A stretch of 36,263 nucleotides of DNA from Microbacteriaceae bacterium (GTDB taxonomy: Bacteria; Actinomycetota; Actinomycetes; Actinomycetales; Microbacteriaceae): positions 1 to 36,263 of the forward strand of contig JACMNE010000024.1 of the NCBI GenBank assembly GCA_014378715.1, written 5' to 3'. The notes below the pieces were generated by a model, which saw only the letters and a list, made by a program, of their open reading frames with translations, did not search any database and had not been told where the DNA came from. Positions 15,234 to 23,018 of this stretch are shown one piece after another. Both the position numbers and the translations under genes were made by a program. Numbering within the stretch: position 1 is the stretch's first letter; each line of letters begins with the position of its first letter.

Positions 15234-16328
15234 CTACCTCCGGCCCGGCAGCCAGCCGCTCTCCCGCGCGCGGCGCCACTCGGCGCGCGTGCGCGGATCG
15301 CGTGGCACGTCGGCGAGCCAGAACGTCTGGTCGGGGTCCCATCCCGCCAGCACGGTCGACAGATTGCCGTCGATGGGAAGGGCGCGCCCAGCGGCGGACA
15401 GGTAGCCGGCGACCGTGAGGTGCACCGCGTCGTACCGGTGCGCCACCAGCTCCCAGTCGGGGATCGCCCACCGGCCCGCGCGGCCGGTCGTCCGGTACCA
15501 GTCGTGCCGACGGGACGCGGTGACCTCCAGCGGGTACCGACCGCACAGTTCGGCCCAGTCCTCGGCGCCGGTGATCTCGTGGACCCGGGCACCGTCGGGA
15601 ACGCGGACCTCCGCCACGGTGGCCTGGTCCCAGCCCATGCTGTCCTCGACCAGCGTCAGCCCCACTGGGCTGCTGTCCAGCGCGCGGGTCGTTCGCGTCA
15701 GCGCGGTCGGCGGTTTCGACCACCAGCTGCCGCTGAAAGGCGCGGCAGGGTCGGCGGGACGGGTGCGGGCGGCATCCGCTTCTTCGGCGAGTTGCGCCGT
15801 GCGCCACGTAGACAGCGTCTGCGCCGCGGTCGTCGGTTCCGTGTGGGGGATCCCGGCGAAGTCGACCTCCCACTGGGCGGTGCGGTCGAAGGGGGTATCC
15901 CACCAGGCGGCGCTGGGCGAGGCAGCGAGGCGGGCCGCCGCCCGGGCTAGCGACCCTCTGAGCTCCGGCAGGCCGGCCAGGACGTCCTCGCCGTCGGGCT
16001 CCTGCCAGTAGCGGGCGGTGTCGACCGCCACCGCGAGCAGGAGGGCACTTCGGGCCGCCCCGAGCGGGACGGCCTCGAGCGGGACGGCCTCGAGCAGCCG
16101 GGCGACGTCCGCCGCGGTGGGGCTCTCAGTGGGCTCCTCGTCCGCTCCGGTGGTCGACACCAACACCCGTGTGCTGCCGCGGCGGGGGTCGAGGTCGGCG
16201 GCGGCGATCACGATCGCGTGCCCCAGCTCCCAGTCGTCTGGCCCGGTGCCGAGCTGCTCCCGCGCGAACTCGAGGCACACGCGCCGACCGCGCGGTCCGG
16301 CGAGCAGTGTGTCGGGGTCGATGGCCAT
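15234..16328 (-). CDS. Uncharacterised 364-residue protein
   Basis: I do not recognise the family. The ATG at 16328 follows GGGTGGGG. The protein starts TLLAGPRGRRVCLEFA and has a Trp-rich middle (PFSGSWWSKPP; GWDQATVAEVRVPDG) and a C-terminal part with ELVAHRYDAVHLTVAGYLSA and DPDQTFWLADVP. It has no signal peptide, membrane helix or obvious catalytic motif. Residues encoded at 16062-16091 are an in-frame 15-bp duplication (EAVPLEAVPL). It separates the M4 protease from its presumed inhibitor on the opposite strand, converging with the protease gene 13 bases past its stop. A link to protease control is only positional. Confidence 0.7.
   Translation of the reverse strand: MAIDPDTLLAGPRGRRVCLEFAREQLGTGPDDWELGHAIVIAAADLDPRRGSTRVLVSTTGADEEPTESPTAADVARLLEAVPLEAVPLGAARSALLLAVAVDTARYWQEPDGEDVLAGLPELRGSLARAAARLAASPSAAWWDTPFDRTAQWEVDFAGIPHTEPTTAAQTLSTWRTAQLAEEADAARTRPADPAAPFSGSWWSKPPTALTRTTRALDSSPVGLTLVEDSMGWDQATVAEVRVPDGARVHEITGAEDWAELCGRYPLEVTASRRHDWYRTTGRAGRWAIPDWELVAHRYDAVHLTVAGYLSAAGRALPIDGNLSTVLAGWDPDQTFWLADVPRDPRTRAEWRRARESGWLPGRR
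16062..16091. repeat. 15-bp tandem duplication, two copies
   Basis: GAGCGGGACGGCCTC occurs twice head to tail. It is in frame in the opposite-strand protein, duplicating five residues (EAVPL). The copies are identical, suggesting a recent slippage event. Confidence 0.9.
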
Positions 16329-16445
16329 GCCCCACCCTAGCCGCGCCCAGAGCTGCGCCCAGAACGTCGCGCTGCCCAGTGCAGGGGTAGCCGCATGGCG
16401 GTCCCCGCCGCACGGGGCGATAATGGCGGCATGGGCCAGCCAGGG

Positions 16446-16481
16446 GAATCCAGCAATGAGAATCCAGCGATGAGAATCCAG
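16446..16481. repeat. 14-bp tandem duplication spanning the inhibitor start codon
   Basis: Two 14-bp units, GAATCCAGCAATGA (16446-16459) and GAATCCAGCGATGA (16460-16473), are followed by a partial third (GAATCCAG to 16481). The unit carries the start region, so ATGAGAATCCAG is present twice (16456 and 16470). The AGGGGA ribosome-binding site at 16442-16447 is correctly spaced (8 bases) for the first ATG, which now reads five codons (MRIQR) to a TGA that overlaps the second, real ATG. Confidence 0.85.
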
Positions 16482-16733
16482 GTCGTGCGTAGCGGCGGCA
16501 TCGCGGGGCTCAAGCGGGAGTGGAACGTGGACGTCGACGCGCAGGAGGACTGCGACGACTGGCACCGGCTGATCGACGAGCTTCCGTGGAACCCGCCGGT
16601 CGCGTCCGCCCCCCAGCCCGACCGCTACGTCTATCGCATCACGATGTCCCGCCGGCTCATCACCCTGCGCGAGGGGGACCTCACCGGCCCCTGGCGCCAA
16701 CTCGTCGACCGGGTGCGCAGGGTAGCCGACTGA
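16470..16733 (+). CDS. Emfourin-like M4 protease inhibitor
   Basis: An 87-residue protein, MRIQVVRSGGIAGLKREWNV..., ending LTGPWRQLVDRVRRVAD. The N-terminal VxRSGGxAGLxR pattern, a central PDRYVYRITM strand and the terminal helix match the emfourin family, inhibitors first found next to protealysin-like M4 proteases. It probably blocks the protease encoded at 14153-15220 inside the cell. The start is uncertain: ATG 16470 begins exactly at the conserved part, while an in-frame ATG at 16431 would add 13 residues. A duplicated ATG at 16456 is out of frame. A terminator follows. Confidence 0.72.
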   Translation: MRIQVVRSGGIAGLKREWNVDVDAQEDCDDWHRLIDELPWNPPVASAPQPDRYVYRITMSRRLITLREGDLTGPWRQLVDRVRRVAD

Positions 16734-16753
16734 ACCGCCCTGTTAACAAGTAA

Positions 16754-16779
16754 AGACCGGAGGCCCCCGCCTCCGGTCT
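16754..16779 (+). terminator. Intrinsic terminator after the inhibitor gene
   Basis: AGACCGGAGGC (16754-16764) pairs perfectly with 16769-16779 over a CCCC loop, giving an 11-bp GC-rich stem followed by CACTTCT. It lies 20 bases past the stop at 16733. Confidence 0.8.
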
Positions 16780-16813
16780 CACTTCTGCGGTTAGAAACAC
16801 GCATTTACCCGGC

Positions 16814-16850
16814 CATCCCCCCGGATGACCACAATTCATCCCCCCGGATG
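16814..16850. repeat. Two copies of a CATCC-N4-GGATG palindrome, 23 bp apart
   Basis: CATCCCCCCGGATG occurs at 16814-16827 and again at 16837-16850. Each copy is itself an inverted repeat. They lie in the 251-bp region between the inhibitor gene and the APRT gene, which converge, so a promoter operator is not expected there. I see no gene in this stretch (16734-16984). A small RNA, a nucleoid-protein site or decayed repeat are possible. Confidence 0.5.
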
Positions 16851-16984
16851 TCTTGTGAGTTCATTCTGCCGAACGAATCCGGTCTTGAACATCCCCCATT
16901 TCGGGGGAGGCTGGGCGGGTTCCTCGCCACCGAACCGGGTGCCGAAAAACACTCGCACCGCCGATACAGATACCCCAAACTGCC

Positions 16985-17536
16985 TCAGACGGTGCAAATC
17001 GCCCGTACATCATAGGCGGACAGGCGATCCCGCCCGCCCAGCCCCTCGAGTTCGAGCACAATCCGGATTCCCGACACGATGTACCCCGATCGTTCAAGGA
17101 GAGTCGCGGCGGCCTCGAGGGTGCCCCCGGTGGCCAGCAGATCATCGACGAGGAGCACCCGCGATCCTCTCGGCAACTGGCCGGGATGCATCTCCAGGCA
17201 CGCGGAGCCGTACTCGAGGTCGTAGGTCTCGCCGATCACCACACCGGGGAGTTTGCCCGCCTTGCGCACGGCGAGCACGCCACATCCGCTGCGGTAGGCA
17301 CCTGCGGAGGCGAGCAGGAATCCGCGCGCCTCGACCCCGGCGATCGCCAGGTAGTCGGCAGCGTCCGTTCCGTCGCCCGGGGCGGTGAGCTCCTCGATGA
17401 CCGCGCGGAAGGCCGCCCCGTTCGCGAAGACGGGGGTCAGGTCGCGGAACAGGATCCCCGGTCGCGGGTGGTCGGGATAGCTGTCGAGGAGCTCGCGGAC
17501 GAACGTGTCTGCCAGGGACGGGGCCGCCTCAGGCAT
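16985..17536 (-). CDS. apt: Adenine phosphoribosyltransferase
   Basis: A 183-residue type I phosphoribosyltransferase. It has PGILFRDLTPVFANG, the APRT N-terminal signature; EARGFLLAS; and the PRPP-binding loop VLLVDDLLATGGTL (127-140). It converts adenine and PRPP to AMP in purine salvage. The length is normal. The ATG at 17536 overlaps the end of the upstream esterase gene by 8 bases, making it the last gene of a coupled operon. Confidence 0.93.
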   Translation of the reverse strand: MPEAAPSLADTFVRELLDSYPDHPRPGILFRDLTPVFANGAAFRAVIEELTAPGDGTDAADYLAIAGVEARGFLLASAGAYRSGCGVLAVRKAGKLPGVVIGETYDLEYGSACLEMHPGQLPRGSRVLLVDDLLATGGTLEAAATLLERSGYIVSGIRIVLELEGLGGRDRLSAYDVRAICTV

Positions 17537-18191
17537 GGGCGGTGGCGAGCGTCGCGGTGAGGAACTCGGCCACGTCGTCGAGCTCGTGGCGCGACACCGA
17601 GTGCCCGATATCCGGGTACTCGCGCATGGTGAGCACACTGTGGGCGGGCAGCCAGGCGGCGGTGCGGGCGACCGCGGTCGCGGGGATCACCGGGTCACCC
17701 GGGTCGCGGCCCCAGAGCACTGGCTTCGCGAGCGCGGGGAGGGCGTCGTCCAGCGCGCCGTCCGCGCCGCCCTCGACGACGAACCCGGCGAGGTTGACGA
17801 AGCTGGCGAACCGCTCCGGCGCGTGCCGCAGCAGCTGGGTGGCCAGAGCGCCGCCCTGCGAGAACCCGACGACGCTGACCGCCGCACCCGGCGCGACCCG
17901 GTCAAGCCACGCGAGCACGGCGCGCGTTGACGCGATCGCGGAGGCGGGGTCCGGCATTCCGGGGGCCCCGGAGGCGAACCAGGTGAAGCCGTCGCCCTCC
18001 GATCGCGGGGCGCGGAGCGAGGCGTAGACGGGGCCGATCGGCAGGGCGGGCACAAGGCCGATGAGGTCGCGCTCGTTGGAGCCGCGCCCGTGCAAGAGGA
18101 TCACCAGGGGGCGGCTCGCGATCTCGGCGGCGGGGTCTGACCAGACGACGACGGAGTCGTCGATCTCGACGACGGATCGGACGGGGCTCAT
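17529..18191 (-). CDS. Alpha/beta hydrolase, carboxylesterase/phospholipase type
   Basis: A 220-residue hydrolase with LLHGRGSNERDL at the oxyanion region and triad Ser111 (GFSQGGAL), Asp166 (GDPVIP) and His197 (DIGHSVS). It resembles the small YpfH/YtaP-like serine esterases that act on short acyl or phospholipid esters. The ATG at 18191 overlaps the upstream acyl-CoA dehydrogenase stop (ATGA), and its own end overlaps the apt start, so expression is coupled. Substrate unknown. Confidence 0.85.
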   Translation of the reverse strand: MSPVRSVVEIDDSVVVWSDPAAEIASRPLVILLHGRGSNERDLIGLVPALPIGPVYASLRAPRSEGDGFTWFASGAPGMPDPASAIASTRAVLAWLDRVAPGAAVSVVGFSQGGALATQLLRHAPERFASFVNLAGFVVEGGADGALDDALPALAKPVLWGRDPGDPVIPATAVARTAAWLPAHSVLTMREYPDIGHSVSRHELDDVAEFLTATLATAHA

Positions 18192-19384
18192 GGGGTCTCC
18201 TCGGTGGTGTGGTGGGAAGCGGGCGGTTCTGCGGGGATCGGGCCGAGGATCGAGGTGGCGACGGTGGAGTGCACCGAGTCGGCCGAGCTCGGGTGGAACC
18301 CGCCGGCCAGCACGTCGCGGTAGAGGCGTCCGAGCTCGGAGGAGGCCGCGTACGTGCCGCCTCCCGTGACGGCGATCGCCTGGTCGACGATGAACCGCGC
18401 GGTCGTCGTCGCGGCGAGCTTGAGCCCGGTCAGCTGCCGGAACCACTGGTCGCCGAGGTCGGCCGACGGGTCGGTGGCTGCGCTGTCCACGGCGGCGGCG
18501 GGCGCATCGAGGCGCGGCCAGAGCGCGTCCCGCGCCATCGCGGCGTCCGCGATCTTCCAGCGGACCACGGGGTCCTCGGAGCGCGGACGACCCGTGGCCG
18601 AGGATACCCGCGAGGTGGCCGCGGCGGCGGCCAGCTCGAGCGCCCTGTCGCCGATGCCCGCGTAGACGGCGGCGACGAGGATCTCGAAGTTCGCGAAGAT
18701 GCCGAAGACGAGCGGGTCGGCATTCGGTCCGGGATCGAGGCGCCGCAACATCCGCTTGTCGACGGCGATTGCCTCGGAGAGGCGGGTGCTGTGGCTCTGG
18801 GTGGCGCGCATGCCCACGGTGTCCCAGTCGGGGAGCACCTCGATGCCGGGTTGGTCGCGAACGATCACGCCGTGGACGAGTTTGGGGGCGTCGGGAGACG
18901 TGGTGTCGAGGCCGAAGGTGCCCAGGCGCGTCCAGACCGGCGACAGGCTCGTGAAGACCTTCGTGCCGGTGAAGGCGTAGCCGCCCGCGCGCGGCTCGGC
19001 GACCGTTGTGCTGGCGAAGAGCACCTGGTCGTTGCCGGCCTCGCTGATCGCGAAGGCGTAGATCTCACCCGCTGCGGCCTCGCGCAGGACGAAGTCGAGG
19101 GAGTCGTCGCCGCGGTCCTGGAGGGTCTTGGCAACACCGGTCCAGATGAGGTGCATGCCAATCGCGAGGGCCGTCGCGGGCGCCGCCCGCGCGAGGCGCG
19201 CCTGCTCGCGGACTAGCTCGGCGAGGGTCAGCCCTCCTCCGCCGAGGGAGGCCGGCACGAGCGCTCGAGTGTATCCGGCCGCGACGAGCTCGTCGAAGTC
19301 ATCGGTGAAGAACGCGTTGTCGCGGTCGTAGCCCGCCGCGCGCCCATGGATTCGGTCGAGCAGCGGCTGCGTGAGGATCGGCAT
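18188..19384 (-). CDS. Acyl-CoA dehydrogenase family flavoprotein
   Basis: A 398-residue protein with the acyl-CoA dehydrogenase layout: N-terminal helices, a middle beta domain (YAFAISEAGNDQVLFASTTV; GYAFTGTKVFTSLSP; VLPDWDTVGMRATQS) and a C-terminal helical bundle. The usual FAD contacts are present, but I see no clear match to the catalytic glutamate of classical ACADs, so it may be one of the oxygenase- or monooxygenase-like members (as in DszC). GAGGATGG precedes the ATG, which is 24 bases past the HelR stop. Confidence 0.82.
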   Translation of the reverse strand: MPILTQPLLDRIHGRAAGYDRDNAFFTDDFDELVAAGYTRALVPASLGGGGLTLAELVREQARLARAAPATALAIGMHLIWTGVAKTLQDRGDDSLDFVLREAAAGEIYAFAISEAGNDQVLFASTTVAEPRAGGYAFTGTKVFTSLSPVWTRLGTFGLDTTSPDAPKLVHGVIVRDQPGIEVLPDWDTVGMRATQSHSTRLSEAIAVDKRMLRRLDPGPNADPLVFGIFANFEILVAAVYAGIGDRALELAAAAATSRVSSATGRPRSEDPVVRWKIADAAMARDALWPRLDAPAAAVDSAATDPSADLGDQWFRQLTGLKLAATTTARFIVDQAIAVTGGGTYAASSELGRLYRDVLAGGFHPSSADSVHSTVATSILGPIPAEPPASHHTTEETP

Positions 19385-19408
19385 GGGTCCATCCTCTCAA
19401 ACCGGCGC

Positions 19409-21658
19409 TCAGAGGGGCAGGACACCGTCCGGAACCGTGCCGTCCGCGGTCACGAGCGCGAGCCGCTGGGTGGGGCGGGTCATCGCCACGTAGAGGGCGC
19501 CGGCGCCGCGCTCGGTCTCGACGAGGATCTCGGCCGGCTCGACGATGACGACGGAGTCGAACTCGAGGCCCTTGGCGTCCTGCGGGGTGAGCACGGCGAT
19601 CGGGCGGGAGAGTCCGTTCGCGCCGGCGCCGACGATCCCGGGCAGGGCGGCGTCGAGCTCGGCGAAGGCCGCGTCGACCCTCGCGACCGGGGCGATCACC
19701 GCGAGCGTGCCGTGGCTGGAGATGCCGCGGTCGTATGTGACGGCCTCGAGCAGGGCTGCGGTGAGCCGGATGGGCCACTCGCTCTGCCGCACGGCCGTCG
19801 ACGGGGTCACGGACAGGCCCTGCACGATCGCCATCCGCTCGGCCACCGCGCTGATCTGGCTCGGGGTGCGGTAGTTAACGGTGAGCTCCTCGAGCCGCCA
19901 GCGGTCGCCCTCGACGGAGTTGCCGACGAGGGTGCGCAGCGCCTGTCGCCAGGTCGACGACGCGGAGGCGGAGGCCGCCTGCGCGATGTCGCCGACGACG
20001 GTGAAGGAGCGCAGCGGGCAGCGGCGCAGCAGCAGACGCCACTGCATCGGCGAGAGCTCCTGCGCCTCATCGACGACGATGTGACCGTACGTCCACCGGC
20101 GGTCGGCCGCGGCGCGTTCGGCCGTCGTTCCTTTCGCGGCGGTCTCGGCGAAGTTGTCGGCGAGGTCCTCGGCGTGCACCTGTCCGGCGACGTCCATGTT
20201 CTCAATCGCACGCTCGGCATTCTCGATGTCGCGCTTGCGCTGCTGCTTCGCCTCGCGCTTCTCGGCCGCGTTGACAACGTCATACTCACCGAGCAGCTCG
20301 GCGGCCTCGTCGAGCAGGGGCACGTCGGAGATCGTAAACGGCGCCGTCCGGTCGCGCAGCAGCAGCGCGCGCTTCTCGTCCGACCAACCGGGGGTGAGCT
20401 CGGCGAGCCACTGCGGGCGCGCGAAGAGATCCTGTACCAGCTTCTCGGGCGTGAGCGGCAGCCACGCGGTGTTCAGCGCGACCCGCACGTCGTGGGCCGA
20501 ACGCAGGTCCTCCCGCAGCATCGGGTGGTCGGACTCGTCGACGGAGTTGCCCTGCGAGCGCAGCTGGTCCGCCCATAGCCGAGTCAGCTGGCCCAGGGCA
20601 CTCTTCACGAACGCGACCCGCGCCTCGTTGTAGGGCTTGCGGGACTGGTTCGCGCGGCGGATCGCGTTCGCGATGAGCTGCGGCTCCAGGGTGAGCGAAT
20701 CGCCGTTGACGTCGAGCACCTGGGGTGCGGCTGGGAGTCGTTGCCGGGACTTCACCGCGCGGCCGATGAGGTCGGCCATCGGGTGCGAGCCCTTGAGCGC
20801 TGCGACCGCCGGGGTGTCCTCGCCCGCGGCGTCGACCCCGGGGTAGAGCTGGCCGACGCTGGAGAGCACCACCCCGCTCTCGCCGAGCGATGGCAGCACG
20901 GCCTCGATGTACTGCAGGAACGACCGCGACGGCCCCACGATCAGCACACCCGAGTTGCGCAGGCGATCGCGGTGCGAATACAGCAGATAGGCGGCACGGT
21001 GCAGGGCGACGGCGGTCTTGCCCGTGCCAGGACCGCCCTGCACCACCAGCACCCCCTTCAGATCCGAGCGGATGATGCGGTCCTGCTCGGCCTGGATCGT
21101 GGCGACGATGTCGGACATCCGTCCGGTCCGTTCCGCGGTCAGTGCGGACAGCAGCGCCCCCTCGCCCTGCAGCTCCGACCCGCCCTCGCGCAACAGCTCG
21201 GCGTCGAAGATCTCGTCCTCGATGCGGGAGATGCTGCGCCCGTGCGAGATGAGGTGGCGGCGGGCGCGGGCCCCGAGCGGGTTCGCGGCGGTCGCCTGGT
21301 AGAAGGCACTGGCCTGCGGCACCCGCCAGTCGAGAAGGAGCGGCTGCAGGTCGGCGTCGCGCAGGCCGATCCGGCCGATGTAGCGCAGGGCACGCTCGTC
21401 CCCACTGTCCTTCGAGGTGGCTGAGTCCAGTTCGAGGCGGCCGAAGGCGAGGCGCTCGTTGACCTCGCGCAGCTGCACGATGCGGTCCTCGTAGATGCGG
21501 GCGAACGCATCGCGCTCCGAGCGGCTCTGGTGGTTGCCCCCCACGTCCTGGCGGCGCACGAGCGCGAGCTGCTGCGTTGCGGCGTCCTGCAACTCGTCGA
21601 GGCGCGCATACAGCCCCGCCACGTAGTCCTGCTCGTGTTGAAGTTCCGTTCTCGCCAC
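19409..21658 (-). CDS. helR: HelD-like RNA polymerase recycling ATPase (HelR type)
   Basis: A UvrD/Rep-like ATPase of 749 residues. An N-terminal coiled coil (about 1-80) precedes Walker A GGPGTGKT (208-215), an inserted arm domain, Walker B VVDEAQELSP, motif DAKGLEFDSVVIVEP and a C-terminal YVAMTRPTQRLAL. This is the arrangement of actinobacterial HelD, which frees stalled RNA polymerase from nucleic acid and can displace rifamycins (HelR). The start is uncertain: GTG 21667 is embedded in the Shine-Dalgarno-like GAGGGGTG, so I prefer GTG 21658. No match to the published RAE element is visible upstream. It leads an operon with an ACAD-like gene, an esterase and apt. Confidence 0.86.
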   Translation of the reverse strand: MARTELQHEQDYVAGLYARLDELQDAATQQLALVRRQDVGGNHQSRSERDAFARIYEDRIVQLREVNERLAFGRLELDSATSKDSGDERALRYIGRIGLRDADLQPLLLDWRVPQASAFYQATAANPLGARARRHLISHGRSISRIEDEIFDAELLREGGSELQGEGALLSALTAERTGRMSDIVATIQAEQDRIIRSDLKGVLVVQGGPGTGKTAVALHRAAYLLYSHRDRLRNSGVLIVGPSRSFLQYIEAVLPSLGESGVVLSSVGQLYPGVDAAGEDTPAVAALKGSHPMADLIGRAVKSRQRLPAAPQVLDVNGDSLTLEPQLIANAIRRANQSRKPYNEARVAFVKSALGQLTRLWADQLRSQGNSVDESDHPMLREDLRSAHDVRVALNTAWLPLTPEKLVQDLFARPQWLAELTPGWSDEKRALLLRDRTAPFTISDVPLLDEAAELLGEYDVVNAAEKREAKQQRKRDIENAERAIENMDVAGQVHAEDLADNFAETAAKGTTAERAAADRRWTYGHIVVDEAQELSPMQWRLLLRRCPLRSFTVVGDIAQAASASASSTWRQALRTLVGNSVEGDRWRLEELTVNYRTPSQISAVAERMAIVQGLSVTPSTAVRQSEWPIRLTAALLEAVTYDRGISSHGTLAVIAPVARVDAAFAELDAALPGIVGAGANGLSRPIAVLTPQDAKGLEFDSVVIVEPAEILVETERGAGALYVAMTRPTQRLALVTADGTVPDGVLPL

Positions 21659-21686
21659 GTTTCTCACCCCTCGAATCCAGCAGTCA

Positions 21687-21692
21687 AGTTTA
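21687..21692 (-). promoter_or_regulatory. Possible -10 element for helR
   Basis: On the minus strand the sequence TAAACT (21692 down to 21687) has the TANNNT form of an actinobacterial -10 box and lies about 29 bases before GTG 21658. A -35 is not clear. The AT-rich patch is unusual in this GC-rich region, which is the main support. Confidence 0.35.
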
Positions 21693-21728
21693 CGTGCGGG
21701 GTGGATGTGGAATAGACCATGGCCGGCA

Positions 21729-21775
21729 TGGGGTAGGGGTCAGGGCGGGCGGGTCGGGCGGGTCGGGTGGGGTAG
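21729..21775 (+). other. G-run tract with strong quadruplex potential
   Basis: The plus strand has GGGG-TA-GGGG-TCA followed by six GGG runs separated by C or TC, then GGGG. That is about nine runs of three or more guanines with loops of one to three bases, well above the four needed for a G-quadruplex. It lies in the 118-bp gap between the PrsW gene stop and the helR start. The tract contains GGGCGGGTC-type repeats that could have arisen by slippage. Confidence 0.7.
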
Positions 21776-21776
21776 G

Positions 21777-23018
21777 TCAGGGCAGCGGCGGAAGCACCGA
21801 GAGCTTCTCGCGGTCGACCGCGATGAGTCCGAGAAGGGCCGCCTCATCGCGCTGGGCTCCGATGCGCGCGCGCCCGGTGACCGTCCTCTGGCGGGCGAAG
21901 GCGAGCCGGGCGGCGTTCGTGGTGAAGCGGGTGAACTCGCGGGCGAGTCCGTGCCTGCGGGCCCAGGCGGCCCCGGCCCGCCGGCCGGCGTCCGTCGAGA
22001 GGATCGCGACCTCCGCGGGGGTGAACCACCCGACATCCGCATATTCGGTCAGCCTCTCGGCCGTGATCCGCCGCTCTTGCCCGCGCAGGTACAGCACCAC
22101 CCCGATCGCGATCGCGAACAGCGGCACCTGCACGACCACGTAGTAGCCGTAGAAGTTGGTGACCAGGAAGGAGGCGCCGTTCCACAGCGCGTGCAGCAGG
22201 ATCGCCGGGATGAGCCCGAGTAGGAGGTAGCCGATCGCGCCGAACGCGCCGGCGCGTTTCGCGGCGAGACCGATGACCAGCCCGGTGCAGGCCGTGAACA
22301 TCACGTGGGCGAACGGCGAGAGGATGCCGCGGAGGAAGAAGATCTCGCTGACCCCACCCAGTCCGTCCGAGGCCAGAGCCAGCCCGAAGTACTGGATGTT
22401 CTCGGTGAACGCGAACCCGATGCCGACCATGGCGCCGTAGACGAGACCGTCGACCGGCCCGTCGAAGTTGCGCCTGGCCGCCCAGAAGAGGATCAGGATG
22501 CCGAGTCCCTTGGCCGCCTCCTCCACGATGGGAGCCTGCACGACCGCGCTGAGGAAGACGGTGCCGAAGGAGTCGGGGACGCCGGAGAGCTGCTGCGCGA
22601 TCATGGCCGCGTAGGAGAAGAGCAGCGCGATCGCGATCGAGGCCGCGCCGCCCCAGAGCAGCGCGAACGCGAGGGCCGCCCGCGGCTCCGGCTCCCAGCG
22701 GTCGATCCAGGCGATCGTGAGCACCACGAGAATAAGCGGCACAAGCGCCATCACGAAGGCGACGATCGCCGGTACCACCCCCACCGCGAAGAACAGGTAG
22801 GCGATGACGGCGAGCGCCACTACCCCGAGCAGCACCAGGCCCACGATCGCGAGCACCATCGCCGTGTCGACCCGGCGGGCCGGCACCGGCACGAACTGCC
22901 CGGTCTCGAGCACGGGATCGGGGTTGGCGGCGGGCTGGCCGTACTGGGGCTGGCCGTACTGCGGCTGGCCGTACTGGGGCTGGCCGTACTGGGGCTGGCC
23001 GTACTGCGGAGCGCTCAT
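21777..23018 (-). CDS. PrsW family intramembrane metalloprotease
   Basis: A 413-residue membrane protein. Its N-terminus is five tandem PQYGQ units (residues 4-29), then a proline-rich linker, then about eight transmembrane segments. PrsW motifs are present: EEAAKG (Glu166/167), FTENIQYF (Glu206), FAHVMFTACTG (His238) and LLHALWNG (His276). PrsW proteases cut anti-sigma factors at the membrane; the substrate here is unknown. A soluble C-terminal tail of about 100 residues follows the last helix. The ATG overlaps the GlcD stop by one base (TGATG), so both genes are cotranscribed. Confidence 0.88.
   Translation of the reverse strand: MSAPQYGQPQYGQPQYGQPQYGQPQYGQPAANPDPVLETGQFVPVPARRVDTAMVLAIVGLVLLGVVALAVIAYLFFAVGVVPAIVAFVMALVPLILVVLTIAWIDRWEPEPRAALAFALLWGGAASIAIALLFSYAAMIAQQLSGVPDSFGTVFLSAVVQAPIVEEAAKGLGILILFWAARRNFDGPVDGLVYGAMVGIGFAFTENIQYFGLALASDGLGGVSEIFFLRGILSPFAHVMFTACTGLVIGLAAKRAGAFGAIGYLLLGLIPAILLHALWNGASFLVTNFYGYYVVVQVPLFAIAIGVVLYLRGQERRITAERLTEYADVGWFTPAEVAILSTDAGRRAGAAWARRHGLAREFTRFTTNAARLAFARQRTVTGRARIGAQRDEAALLGLIAVDREKLSVLPPLP
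22931..23005. repeat. 15-bp tandem repeat, five copies, encoding PQYGQ
   Basis: Five consecutive 15-bp units of the form GGGGCTGGCCGTACT, differing at one or two positions. They encode the (PQYGQ)n N-terminus of the PrsW protein. Copy number could vary in frame. Confidence 0.95.

Noticed and set aside
16329-16700. N-terminal extension of the 364-residue protein
   Set aside because: It would overlap the inhibitor gene on the other strand; ATG 16328 has a good ribosome-binding site and protein-like sequence begins there.
21659-21776. Rifamycin-associated element upstream of helR
   Set aside because: I looked for the 19-bp inverted element known from Streptomyces helR promoters and found no match in this gap.
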